Source: Polyangium mundeleinium
Lineage (GTDB): Bacteria > Myxococcota_A > Polyangia > Polyangiales > Polyangiaceae
Length of the DNA: 64,000 nt
NCBI RefSeq assembly: GCF_028369105.1
Contig: NZ_JAQNDO010000001.1
Location: forward strand, 4,122,501-4,186,500
Direction of reading: 5' to 3'
In this document: positions 1-8,780 of the stretch, piece by piece
Position numbering within the stretch: position 1 is the stretch's first letter
How the letters are laid out: every line of letters starts with the position of its first letter
Made by a program: the position numbers and the translations under genes
Notes under the pieces: generated by a model
The model's database searches: none
What the model was told of the DNA's origin: nothing
What the model saw: the letters and a program-made list of their open reading frames with translations, nothing else

Positions 1-93
1 GCTCGAACTCGAGGCTCCGCTCGGATCTCCTCCGCTCGAACCACACCCCACCGCGGCAAGGCCAGTGATCAGAACCAATGCCAAGGTCTTCAT
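1..93 (-). CDS. Lipoprotein, N-terminal part only (runs off window)
   Basis: An ATG on the minus strand at 93 opens a frame that stays open to the window edge. The first 31 codons read as a lipoprotein signal: a Lys after the start Met, a hydrophobic stretch (LALVLITGLAAVGC) ending in a lipobox with Cys17, then a Gly/Ser/Asp-rich linker of the kind seen in the other lipoproteins of this window. It lies 76 bases downstream of the ATP-grasp gene on the same strand, so the two may be cotranscribed. No strong Shine-Dalgarno sequence is seen. The mature protein lies outside the window and its function cannot be judged. Confidence 0.6.
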   Translation of the reverse strand, partial: MKTLALVLITGLAAVGCGSSGGDPSGASSSS

Positions 94-169
94 GCCGCCG
101 ATATTACACGGAGTCGTCGCAGCACCGATATCCTTCCTCGTCGAGCCCGTGCCCGACAGAGGCTCGGCG

Positions 170-1393
170 CTATGGGGGCGACGCGCCGCGTTGCGCGAGG
201 TTGGGGAGAGGCCACATGACCCCGGGGCTCTGTTCGACGCGTCCTCCGATGAGCTCTGCCGCACTCTCGAGAATCTCGGCTTGCGTCGACTCGGCATACC
301 CAGCACGGCGTGCGAGATCGGCGCCCAGCGCAGCGACGAGCAAGGCGTGCGCCGCGGGCACGTTGTAGCCTGCGGCATAAAGCGGGTTGAGCTCGAGCAC
401 CACCGGCCCGCCTCCTCGAAGGAAGGCGAGATCCGCCACGTAGTTCGGCGGCAGATCCGCCGCGAGCAGGGCCGGCGCGAGAGCGCGTACGGCATCGTCG
501 ACGACCCAACGCCGGGCGGCAAGCGCGCTTTCGAGGGCATGGCGCGGCTCGTCGGCGAGGACCTCGAAAGGGCCATGATAACTCGCCATCAGCAGACGCC
601 CGCCCAGCACCGTGAGCCGCACCTCGAAGGGGACACGAATGGCATCACGCGCGCCCGCAAGCGCTGGTAGCTCGATTCGCTCGAGATCGATGTGTTCACG
701 TAATGCGAGGCCGCCGACGTCGAGGGCCACGCGCAGGCGGCGGATCACCTCGAAGACGGTGGCCTCGATATCCGCCTGGTTGTTCCCGAAGTAATGTTCC
801 GGGTTGGTCGACTTGGTCGACGAATAGAAGCCTCGAACGAAGATGCCTTCGTGAGGATCGATCTCCGCATCGGAGAGAGCATTGTAGATCGCCTCGGTCA
901 ACTTGCTGCGCACAGCTGCTGGCGAGTCGATGGCCGCGGCGCACGCGTCATCCACGCGCAGAAAGGCCGTGCGCGGGGTGGGGATGCCGGCGCGCGTGAG
1001 GACCGGATAAGAACGATCGAGTCCGAGGACCCGCTCCACGTCGTCGGGAGCGTCCAGGACGCATGCTGGCTTCTGGGCGCTGACGCGATCGAAAAGGGCC
1101 CTGTAGCTCTCGCGGGGAAGCATCGGCAGGTCGATCCAGCACACGCTGCCGCGCACATCGCCAAGGGACGCGTCCAGAGCGCCTGCATGACGGACCGAGA
1201 GGTCCCAGGAACGCAACCGGGCGAGCTTGGTCCAGAAGGTGTGGCGGCGTTTGATCATGGCCACGTTGCGAGGGTCGGCGTGGATGTCAAAAGCGCGGTC
1301 GAGGTCGGAGATCAGCGTGATGCGGGGCACCGCCTCAGGTTCGCACATCCGGCGGAGGAAGTGATCGATGGTGTGCCGCACGGTCGGCACCAC
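170..1393 (-). CDS. ATP-grasp domain protein
   Basis: This 407-residue protein looks like a free-standing ATP-grasp enzyme, a family that couples ATP hydrolysis to carboxylate-amine or similar ligation through an acylphosphate. The C-terminal third carries the metal-binding strand signature (VVLELNPLYAAGYNVP, about residue 332), preceded by FLRGGGP and a basic/acidic central region (FEVRLTVLGGRLLM) typical of the fold. The N-terminal 150 residues form a pre-ATP-grasp region (VCWIDLPMLPRESYRALF). No signal peptide is present, so it is cytoplasmic. The start is a GTG at 1393 with only a weak ribosome site; a start near residue 16 is possible. It follows the giant kinase gene by 39 bases on the same strand. 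The substrate cannot be inferred. Confidence 0.65.
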   Translation of the reverse strand: MVPTVRHTIDHFLRRMCEPEAVPRITLISDLDRAFDIHADPRNVAMIKRRHTFWTKLARLRSWDLSVRHAGALDASLGDVRGSVCWIDLPMLPRESYRALFDRVSAQKPACVLDAPDDVERVLGLDRSYPVLTRAGIPTPRTAFLRVDDACAAAIDSPAAVRSKLTEAIYNALSDAEIDPHEGIFVRGFYSSTKSTNPEHYFGNNQADIEATVFEVIRRLRVALDVGGLALREHIDLERIELPALAGARDAIRVPFEVRLTVLGGRLLMASYHGPFEVLADEPRHALESALAARRWVVDDAVRALAPALLAADLPPNYVADLAFLRGGGPVVLELNPLYAAGYNVPAAHALLVAALGADLARRAGYAESTQAEILESAAELIGGRVEQSPGVMWPLPNLAQRGASPP

Positions 1394-1432
1394 ACGCCAA
1401 GGACCCGCGCCGGCCGGTCCGCCTCGCCGTGA

Positions 1433-4400
1433 TCAATTCCGCCGGCGTGCGCGTCCCATTGCGTAGGCGATGCCGCTCTGGAGCGTCCCCTTGGTCACGA
1501 TGGCGGCGAGGTCGAGGTCGAGATCCACGATCGCGCGCGCGAAGTCCGGGCGCATGCCCGTCAGGACGACCTCGGCGCCGATCAGGCGGAGCGCGCTCGC
1601 CGACTGCAGCAACGCGCCAGCCGCGCGCGCGTCCACGCGCTTCATCCCCGTCACGTCGATGATGACCGTGCGCGCCCTGTGCGCTTGGGCTCCGTGGAGG
1701 ACCGCTTGCATCATCGCCTCGGCGCGCTGCGTGTCCATCGTCCCGATGAGGGGGAGCACGAGGATCTCCTCCATAATCGGGATGAGCGGCATCGAGAGCT
1801 CTTCGAGCCGCGCGCTTTGCATCTGGATGATCTCCTCCTGAAGCGCGGCGCGCGCCGTCTCCGCCTGCGCGCGCTCTTCGAGCTCCCGCTCCAGGCGCTC
1901 CTTGGCCGCGGAGAGCTCCTCGGTGCGGCGGGCGATTCCCTGTTCGAGGTGCTGGTTGAGCTCCCGGAGCTCGGCGCTCATCGATTGCAGCCGATCATAA
2001 AGCATCGCGTTTTCGATGGAGATGACCGCTTGCGCGCAGAGCATCTGCAAGAACTCCAGCCGCTCCTCGGCGAACGCGCCTGCGGTGCGGTTGTGTTCGA
2101 GGTACAGGACGCCGCGACAGCGGCCCTGGTGGATCAGCGCGACGGCGAGCACGCTCTGAGGAGCGGCGCTCCGCACGTGAGCGTCCGCCGCGAAACGCGG
2201 GTCGCGCGCGGCGCTCTCCAGCACGAGCGGCTCTTGCGTGCGCGCCACGTAGCGGACGATGGATTGGGCCAGATCCGCGCGCGCTTCGAGGGGGGTGTCG
2301 AGCCGAGATTCCACGAGATCCGGGCTGACCTGGAACCGGGCCTCGACGACCCACGCGCCGCCCCGATCGAGGATCAGAAAGCCACGCTCCGCGCCGGCAT
2401 TGGCGAGGATGATGCGCATCAACCGCTCGATGAGCTGATCCAGGACGATCTCGCCGGAGAGCGCCTGCGCGGCGCGAACGGCGGTCGTCAGGTCGAGCAG
2501 CTTGCCGACCGTCGACCGGATCGAGAGGGTCGTCGCGCCGACCCCGACGGCAGGGGCGGGCGGGACGTCCGGCGTAGACAAGAGGGCCCTGTGTTTTCTT
2601 TCGAGCTGCGCGACCTTGATCGTGGCACCCCAGCGGAGGTAACCATAATGAGCCTCGGTCAAATAGGTGCGGGCGTTCTTCGATTGTCCCCGCCCGAGGA
2701 AGAAGAGGCCGTAGAGCTCGTTCGCGATCGCCTCGTCCTGCGTGAATCCGTGCTTCCCGGCCAGCGCGATGGCCTGCTCGTAGGCGTCCATGGCTTCGCC
2801 GGGGCGCCCTTCGAGCCTCGCGATCTCGGCCGCGACGAGGGCGTGCCGGTGCGCGGTGTTCTCCGGGCAGGCGTCCGCAAGCGAAGACAGTTTTTCCCGG
2901 TACCGGGCGAGCCGATCGAGGAGGCGCGGCCTCTCTTCGGGCTTCGCATCCGCGTGCACCGCGGCGAGCACGAGGCTCGCATAAAACGGCAGATCGGTCG
3001 GCCAGTGATGCCCCACGACGGCCCCCGCGGCCTCCTCGGCGCTCTCGATGAGCGGGAGCGCCGCGGAGGGACGGTCGTGCAGGAACAGCGTGAGGGTCTT
3101 GTAGGTGAAATAAAGGACCCGGACAAACCCCATCATGACCGGATCGAGGCCCGCGACCCACGCCGCCTCGTCGAATGTCCCGTCGTTGAAGGACGTGGGG
3201 CTCTCGGTGTCTCCCCGCATGCAGGCGATCGTCTGCTGAATCGCGAGGAGCTGTGCGCTCGACATGGGGTTCTGGATCCGCTTCAGGATGGCGCTGCTGC
3301 GGCGCGCCTCGGCGGTCACGACGTCGAGCGGATCGCCCAGCCGAAAGAGGGTCACCGGGACGAAGACACACGCGAACGAGCCATACACGAGCTCGCCCGA
3401 CTGGAGGCTCAATTGCCGGGCCCGCGCGAAGTGCGGGAGCACCCCCCGCAACGGATGTGCATACCCGGCGAACGTCGCGAACGACTGGGTCACCTTGCAG
3501 AGCAGCGCCGGGTCGCCGTGCGCCTCGGCGAGCGTGAGCCCGACCTCGCCGAAGACGCGGCTTTCGGCATAACGCCCGAGCGCCCCGGCCAGATAGAATC
3601 CGTACGACACATAGGATTGAGCGGTCGGGCCGCAATGGCCACGCGTCATCCCGCGCAAGGTCTGCGTGGCGAGGACCAGCTTCCAGAACCGGATGTCGAT
3701 GCAGTACGCAGGGACCAGCAGATCGGGGAGAATCCGGGCCGCCGCGAGCTCCTCGGGATCCTTCAGCTCAGGCGACGCGAGGAGCGCGCCAGAGCCCCCC
3801 TCCGTGAGGAGGCGATCGATCCGCTCGGCCTCGCGCGTCGCGGTCTCCTCCGCTTCCTCCGGGGTCCGGGGGAGGTCGACGCCGAGCAGCGCGAGGCCCG
3901 CACGCCCCGCGTCCATCGCCTCGGAGAAACGCCCGAGCGAGGTGTACATGATGGCACGCACGCCGTAGGCGTCTGCGCGCTGCCACGCGCGGCCGGCCCG
4001 CCCGAGAATGATATCGATGAGCGCGTCGGCCTGGGCGGAGCGCCCCGCCATGGCCTCGCACTCCGCCTGATCCCGGACGAGCGCGAACGACAGGTCGTCT
4101 TCGTCGACCCACCCCTCGTCGTGGATCAGGGCGACGCCCGCCGCGAGGAAGGCCGCCGCCTCGCTGTACGCGCCTTGGCCCTTCGCGGCCCGGCCGGCCT
4201 GGAGATTGAGCCGCGCGACCGCCCGCTTCTCCTCGCCGTCCTGGAGGTGAGCGGCGCCCGCATTGAGCTGGCGGGCCGCGTCGAAGAGCTCCTCGGGCCG
4301 CGCGCCCTCGCCGAGCGCACGATGGAGCCGCCGTCCAATCCGCAGGTGAACCCCGGCCCGTACCTCGGCCGAGGCCAGCGCGTACGCCGCTTGCTCGACG

Positions 4401-6529
4401 CGATCGTGCAGGAATCGATACCGCGCATTGATCGCGGTCTCCCCGTCCACGGCGGTGGCGTCCGAGGGATAGAAGCCGGGCGCGACGCTCGGGACCTCGC
4501 CGTCCTCCGACGTCGGCAGGAGCAGGTAGTCCTGATCCAGGGGCACGAGGAACCCCTCCCGAAGGGCGGGCCATAACGATGCGGCCACGCGGCCCGGGGG
4601 CTCGCCGGCGATTGCATGCAGCGTCGCCAGGTCGAACTCGCGGCCGATGCACGCCGCGATGGATACCATTTGCTGGGCGCGCAGATCGAGCTGCCCGAGG
4701 CGCGCGGCCATGAGATCGGCCACGTTGTCCGCGATTGGCGCCGCCGCGATCTCGGCGTCGTCCCACGTCCATTTCCCCTCGGCTCGATCCACGCGAAAGA
4801 GGCCGTCGCGATGGAGCGCGAGGAGGAGCTGCGAGAGGAAAAACGGATTGCCCCCCGTCTTGGCACCGAGCTGCCCGGCGAGCGTCCGGAGGCGCTCCGG
4901 AGCGCTCCGCGGGAGGGTGTCCCCAAGGAGCCTCACGACGCTCTCCTCGTCGAGCGGACGGATCGCGAGCTCCGTCGGAATCACGCCCTGCTTCCGGATT
5001 TCGCGCAGCGTCATTCGAAGCGGGTGTGTGTCGTCCACCTCGGTGTCCCGATAGGCTCCCATGAGCACGACGGCGCTCCCGGCCGGATCCGTCGTGAGCA
5101 GGCGCATGAGCCAGAGCGATGCGGCGTCGGCCCATTGCAGATCGTCGATGAAGAAGACGAGCATGCGTTGCGGGCCGGAGAGGGCGCGGACGAAGCTCTG
5201 CATCAGCATGCCGAGCCTGTTCTGCGCTTCGACGGGACCCGCGGGGGGGGCGGGGGGCTGAGGGCCGATGACACGCTCGAGCTCGGGAACGAGGTCGATG
5301 AGGAGCGCGCCGCCCTCGCCCAGCGCCGCGAGAAGCGCGCTCCGGCGCTCCGCGAACCGATCCGGCGGCTCGCTGAGCACGCCCTTCACGAGCTCGCGGA
5401 AAATCTGCGTGAACGCGCTGAACGGCATATCGCGGCGCAGCGCGTCGAATTTGCCGGCGACGAGCTGGCCCCCTCGAAGCGCGAGGGTGCGCTGCACTTC
5501 CTGGACGAGCACCGATTTGCCGACGCCCGCCGCGCCCGCGAGGAGGACGATCTCCGCCGCCCCGCCGCGGCTCATCCTGTCGAACGTCGAAAGGAGGGCC
5601 GCGACTTCGGTTTCGCGCCCGTAGAGCTTCTCCGGAATGGTCAGCGTATCGCGGATGTCCCTGCGCCCGAGCTCGAACGCCTCGATGTCGCCGCCGGCGT
5701 CGAGCGCCGCGACGCACCTCGAAAGATCGGCCGCGAGCGCGGCGGCTTGCTGATAACGGTCTTCCGCGGCCTTGGCGAGGAGCTTCATCACAATCGCGGA
5801 CAGGACGTCCGGGATCCCCCTCCGCCGCTCGTGAGGGGGTGCAGGCACACGCGCGGCGTGGCTGTGCACGAGATCGATGGGGTCCTGCTCGTCGAACGGC
5901 GGGGCGCCGGTCAGCATCTCGTAGATCGTGGCGCCGAGGGAGTAGAGATCCGCGCGGGAGTCCACCGTGCGCCTTAGGAGGCCGGTCTGCTCGGGGGCGA
6001 TATAGGAGAGCGTCCCTTCAAGGAACGCGTGACCCCCTGTGGGTGCGCTTTCGTGGGACAGGAGCGTGGCGATGCCGAAATCGATGAGCCGGACGTCGGA
6101 GGGGCGCTCCCCCACGAGGACATTGTTCGGGTTGACGTCTTTATGGATGACGCCGCGCGCATGGACGCCGTCGAGGATTCGGGCGAGCGCGAGCGCGATG
6201 TCGAGGCAGGCGCGGAGCTCGAGCGGGCCGCGTCGCAGGCGGAGAGCGAGCGATGCGCCGCCGGTGTCCTCCAGGACGAGCGCGAGGCCGGCGCCAACCC
6301 GGAGGAGCGCGTGGGCCTTGATGACGCCCGGACCCTCCAGCATGCGCAAGATGGCATGCTCGTGGCGCAGCCTGGCCAGCTCGCGCGGGTGCGGACGCTC
6401 CCCCCGCGTCACTTTGATCACGACAGGTGCGCGATCGTTGTCCCGGAGAGCACGGAAAATGGCTACCCCAGGCCCCTCGTGAATCTTATCGAGTTCGAAA
6501 TAATTTGGAATGAAGAGCATGGCTTCCAT
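1433..6529 (-). CDS. Ser/Thr protein kinase-AAA ATPase-GAF-STAS fusion
   Basis: A 1698-residue cytoplasmic signalling protein. Residues 1-280 are a Ser/Thr kinase: a Gly-rich loop, VVIKVTRG with the ATP lysine, a catalytic loop written HKD instead of HRD, DFGIATL and an APE motif. Next comes a PknK/AAA_16-type ATPase with Walker A (GAAGVGKS) and Walker B (VFFIDDLQWAD), then several hundred residues of TPR-like helices, a GAF domain (from LDLTTAVRAAQALSG), a coiled coil and a C-terminal RsbR-type STAS domain (VIIDVTGMKRVDARAAGALL). The commoner family layout ends in a histidine kinase; here STAS takes that place, suggesting output to a stressosome-like partner. The ATG at 6529 has only a weak upstream AAAGGG; 6520 is an alternative. 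A further 44 in-frame codons upstream to 6661 are not conserved-looking. Confidence 0.85.
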   Translation of the reverse strand: MEAMLFIPNYFELDKIHEGPGVAIFRALRDNDRAPVVIKVTRGERPHPRELARLRHEHAILRMLEGPGVIKAHALLRVGAGLALVLEDTGGASLALRLRRGPLELRACLDIALALARILDGVHARGVIHKDVNPNNVLVGERPSDVRLIDFGIATLLSHESAPTGGHAFLEGTLSYIAPEQTGLLRRTVDSRADLYSLGATIYEMLTGAPPFDEQDPIDLVHSHAARVPAPPHERRRGIPDVLSAIVMKLLAKAAEDRYQQAAALAADLSRCVAALDAGGDIEAFELGRRDIRDTLTIPEKLYGRETEVAALLSTFDRMSRGGAAEIVLLAGAAGVGKSVLVQEVQRTLALRGGQLVAGKFDALRRDMPFSAFTQIFRELVKGVLSEPPDRFAERRSALLAALGEGGALLIDLVPELERVIGPQPPAPPAGPVEAQNRLGMLMQSFVRALSGPQRMLVFFIDDLQWADAASLWLMRLLTTDPAGSAVVLMGAYRDTEVDDTHPLRMTLREIRKQGVIPTELAIRPLDEESVVRLLGDTLPRSAPERLRTLAGQLGAKTGGNPFFLSQLLLALHRDGLFRVDRAEGKWTWDDAEIAAAPIADNVADLMAARLGQLDLRAQQMVSIAACIGREFDLATLHAIAGEPPGRVAASLWPALREGFLVPLDQDYLLLPTSEDGEVPSVAPGFYPSDATAVDGETAINARYRFLHDRVEQAAYALASAEVRAGVHLRIGRRLHRALGEGARPEELFDAARQLNAGAAHLQDGEEKRAVARLNLQAGRAAKGQGAYSEAAAFLAAGVALIHDEGWVDEDDLSFALVRDQAECEAMAGRSAQADALIDIILGRAGRAWQRADAYGVRAIMYTSLGRFSEAMDAGRAGLALLGVDLPRTPEEAEETATREAERIDRLLTEGGSGALLASPELKDPEELAAARILPDLLVPAYCIDIRFWKLVLATQTLRGMTRGHCGPTAQSYVSYGFYLAGALGRYAESRVFGEVGLTLAEAHGDPALLCKVTQSFATFAGYAHPLRGVLPHFARARQLSLQSGELVYGSFACVFVPVTLFRLGDPLDVVTAEARRSSAILKRIQNPMSSAQLLAIQQTIACMRGDTESPTSFNDGTFDEAAWVAGLDPVMMGFVRVLYFTYKTLTLFLHDRPSAALPLIESAEEAAGAVVGHHWPTDLPFYASLVLAAVHADAKPEERPRLLDRLARYREKLSSLADACPENTAHRHALVAAEIARLEGRPGEAMDAYEQAIALAGKHGFTQDEAIANELYGLFFLGRGQSKNARTYLTEAHYGYLRWGATIKVAQLERKHRALLSTPDVPPAPAVGVGATTLSIRSTVGKLLDLTTAVRAAQALSGEIVLDQLIERLMRIILANAGAERGFLILDRGGAWVVEARFQVSPDLVESRLDTPLEARADLAQSIVRYVARTQEPLVLESAARDPRFAADAHVRSAAPQSVLAVALIHQGRCRGVLYLEHNRTAGAFAEERLEFLQMLCAQAVISIENAMLYDRLQSMSAELRELNQHLEQGIARRTEELSAAKERLERELEERAQAETARAALQEEIIQMQSARLEELSMPLIPIMEEILVLPLIGTMDTQRAEAMMQAVLHGAQAHRARTVIIDVTGMKRVDARAAGALLQSASALRLIGAEVVLTGMRPDFARAIVDLDLDLAAIVTKGTLQSGIAYAMGRARRRN

Positions 6530-6893
6530 GGTGTAGAGCGGTGCCCTTTTTGGCCCCCGAACGGCCCCCGAACGTTGAAGGGCGAGGGTTTCACACCGCT
6601 GAATATTCGTCAACGCCGAGTTGAACCGAAGTTTCGTGTTCGGGCGGCCCATGGAAGACAACGACGCCGGGGTCGCAAAGAATGCCGCGGTGCGCCACTT
6701 CGGTGAAACGGGAATCTAGGTCAAACAATGTCCGGACTGCGGAATTCCTATTTCGCGTGCGCCATGGACGGTGCTATCCTATCGATATCTCGCGCGCGTT
6801 GACCCTGTTGTGAATGGTGCATGACCGCGCGGGTTGTCATGCGCGTCGGCGCCTGCGGGATTGGTGTCAACATTCGATGTCATGAGGTGACCC
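6530..6893. promoter_or_regulatory. Divergent intergenic region with inverted repeat
   Basis: This gap separates the divergent kinase and SnoaL-like genes and must hold both promoters. An inverted repeat at 6819-6842 has 7-base arms (GCATGAC / GTCATGC) around a 10-base GC-rich centre, ending about 51 bases before the ATG of the plus-strand gene. That position and size suit a dimeric regulator site, but no second copy is seen. The bases just before 6894 (GAGGTGACCC) are a good ribosome-binding site. No recognisable sigma-54 or strong sigma-70 elements were found by eye. Confidence 0.35.
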
Positions 6894-7352
6894 ATGTCCG
6901 GAAAAGCTCAGATCAGGCAAAAGCTCGAGATTCACGACCTCGTCGCCAGGTTCGCTGATCTCGTGAACCGCAAGGCGATGAATGAAATGCACCACCTCTT
7001 CACGCCGGATGCGGTGCTCGACATCACCGGCTTCCAGCACATCGTCGGTCGCGCCAACATCATCACGTTCCTGACCGACATCCTGAGCCTTTGGAGCGGT
7101 ATCGTGCAGGCGGTCCACTCCGGCACCGTCGAGCTCGTGCCGGATACGCACCCCCAGCGGGCCACGGGGCGCTGGTACCTGACCGAATTCGGCGTGAAGG
7201 AGAGCGTCGACACCTATGTGGGCGGCGTCTACAGCGATGACTACGTGCGGACGGCGAGCGGATTCCGGTTCACCCGGCGTCGGTTCGATCTTCTTTACAT
7301 GCGCGCCGGGACGACCGTCACGGCCCAGCCGTTTCCCTCCGACCTGCCCTGA
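6894..7352 (+). CDS. SnoaL-like (NTF2 fold) protein
   Basis: A 152-residue cytoplasmic protein of the SnoaL-like/NTF2 superfamily, a cone-shaped fold used both by small enzymes (polyketide cyclases, dehydratases, isomerases) and by ligand-binding proteins. The N terminus matches the family: helix KLEIHDLVARFADLVNRKAM, then LFTPDAVLDITGF, then a strand-rich half (ATGRWYLTEF, VGGVYSDDYV) and an Arg-rich FRFTRRRFDLLYMR strand. The start is firm, with GAGGTGA five bases upstream. It is transcribed divergently from the giant kinase and followed by a strong hairpin at 7497-7530. The substrate is not predictable. Confidence 0.8.
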   Translation: MSGKAQIRQKLEIHDLVARFADLVNRKAMNEMHHLFTPDAVLDITGFQHIVGRANIITFLTDILSLWSGIVQAVHSGTVELVPDTHPQRATGRWYLTEFGVKESVDTYVGGVYSDDYVRTASGFRFTRRRFDLLYMRAGTTVTAQPFPSDLP

Positions 7353-7496
7353 AGCGCCTGGCGAGCGCCGCCATCGAGCCCTTGCGTCGCGTCATGTCGA
7401 GCGCGTTGGGCGCGGATACACGAGGGGACGCGAATTGCCTCTCGTGACGAAGCGTCGCGTGGCCAGGGAGCTCCCCCCACCATAGACAATCTGCAT

Positions 7497-7530
7497 GAAC
7501 GAACCCCCGGAAAAATCCGGGGGTTCGTTC
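7497..7530 (+). terminator. Strong hairpin, likely terminator
   Basis: A perfect 15-bp stem (GAACGAACCCCCGGA and its complement) closes a 4-base A loop, 144 bases after the stop of the SnoaL-like gene. No clear T run follows on either strand, but the stem is among the most stable in the window. The symmetry would also stop transcripts coming from the minus strand. Confidence 0.6.
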
Positions 7531-7594
7531 TGTGCGTCGATCCATCGTAGAATACTGCCCGACGCTCCGCAGCGCCGAACCGTCGAAACGGGGA

Positions 7595-7785
7595 TCACCG
7601 AAGCAGGCGCATGGGGAGTGTCCTCGGGTCGCGATCCGAGAGATTGTCATCGCCGAGGAGGCAAGGGCCGGAGCCGGGCTCCCAGCGGGAGATCTCGAGC
7701 AGGGCCGGGGGTCGTCGCGCAGGCGCTGGAGCTCGGCGGGGTGCCGGAGCAGGGTCCAGATGGGTTTCGCGATCTGGTTCATTCG
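7595..7785 (-). pseudogene. Possible cytochrome P450 remnant
   Basis: On the minus strand, codons between about 7783 and 7700 read PIWTLLRHPAELQRLRDDP, which closely matches the segment after the I helix of bacterial P450s. Immediately downstream, but in another frame, comes PALLEISRWEP, resembling the following E..LRW.P region. No start, I-helix threonine, ExxR or heme cysteine can be joined to it. It looks like a short decayed piece of a P450 gene with at least one frameshift. Because it overlaps in family position with the longer P450 remnant at 11 kb, it is not the missing end of that gene. The rest of 7531-7826 shows nothing else. Confidence 0.35.
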
Positions 7786-7826
7786 TCCTGATTGACATGC
7801 CGGTCGATGCCGTCGACGATCGCCGC

Positions 7827-8780
7827 ATGATGAAGCGTATCTTGTGCATGGGGTTGTTTATCGTGGGGCTCGTCCACTGCTCGGGGGGCGAAAACGGGGC
7901 GACGACCAGCCCCGGGGGGCAAGGGGGCGGTGCGGGGGGATCGAGCTCGAGCGCGGGCGGGAACGGAGGCATGAACGCGGGCGGCGGCGGCGCGGGAGGC
8001 GAAGGAGGCATCGTCTTCCCGAGCGGCTCCGGGGGCGGGTCGTGCACGCCGGTGAGCGCGGTCGAGACGGTGTGCGACGGCAAGGACGACGATTGCAACG
8101 GCCGTGTCGATGACGTGGATGTGGGGAAGGATGGGATCTGCGATTGCTTGCGGCTCGGCATCGTCGGCAGCCCGGGGAGTAAGCCCTCCTCGAACTTCCA
8201 GGCCTGGCTCGCGGCACGAGGCACGAGCGTGGAGCGGACGCACCAGACGCCCGCGGAGGTCTTCGACGCTGCGTTCCTCGATAAGTACGACGTCATCATC
8301 TTCGATCGGCTGGCTCGAACGTACACGGCCGAGGAAGCGAACGCCCTCACGGCGTGGGTGGAGATGCGGGGTGGGTTCGTCTCGATGACGGGATATACCG
8401 ACGCGGCACCTGATTTCTACACGAACACGCTGCTCGCCCCGTTCGGGCTCGAGTACCAGCCCGGTCTGCACTCCGAGCCAGTGACGATGTTCGCGGCGCA
8501 TCCGGTGACCGCGGGGCTCTCGTCGGTGACGTTCCAAGGCGGGTACCTGGTCAAGGACCTCGGCGGGAGCAGCGGCACGAGCGCGGCGATCGGGAGCATC
8601 TCGGCCGGGCCCGTGGCATTCGCGCACGAGCGGGGCAAGGGCCGGGCCGTGGTGTGGGGCGACGAGTGGATCGAGTACGACAGCGAATGGCAATCGCTGC
8701 CCGAGATCGAGCAGCTATGGGTCAACATTCTCGCGTGGATCGGACCTCAGGATAGCTGTCAGGTGACGGTGCCGAAATGA
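7827..8780 (+). CDS. Lipoprotein with metal-binding motif and amidotransferase-like domain
   Basis: A 317-residue predicted lipoprotein. The signal MMKRILCMGLFIVGLVHC ends in a lipobox Cys18, followed by a Gly/Ser/Ala linker of about 50 residues. Then comes a MopE-type putative metal-binding motif (VCDGKDDDCNGRVDDV), a calcium-loop-like Asp cluster common in myxobacterial surface proteins. The remaining 200 residues resemble the class I glutamine amidotransferase/ThuA-like fold: YDVIIFDRLART, a MRGGFVSMTGY turn, AAHPVTAGLSS and GKGRAVVWGDEWI. No catalytic Cys-His-Glu set is obvious, so a binding role is as likely as an enzymatic one. The start could also be 7797 or 7830; 7827 places the basic residue correctly before the hydrophobic core. 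Confidence 0.75.
   Translation: MMKRILCMGLFIVGLVHCSGGENGATTSPGGQGGGAGGSSSSAGGNGGMNAGGGGAGGEGGIVFPSGSGGGSCTPVSAVETVCDGKDDDCNGRVDDVDVGKDGICDCLRLGIVGSPGSKPSSNFQAWLAARGTSVERTHQTPAEVFDAAFLDKYDVIIFDRLARTYTAEEANALTAWVEMRGGFVSMTGYTDAAPDFYTNTLLAPFGLEYQPGLHSEPVTMFAAHPVTAGLSSVTFQGGYLVKDLGGSSGTSAAIGSISAGPVAFAHERGKGRAVVWGDEWIEYDSEWQSLPEIEQLWVNILAWIGPQDSCQVTVPK

Noticed and set aside
1679-4576. Long open frame on the plus strand within the giant kinase
   Set aside because: It is antisense to a clear multi-domain gene, has no ribosome site, and its composition (Arg, Glu, Leu-rich, no domain) is what GC-rich antisense frames give.
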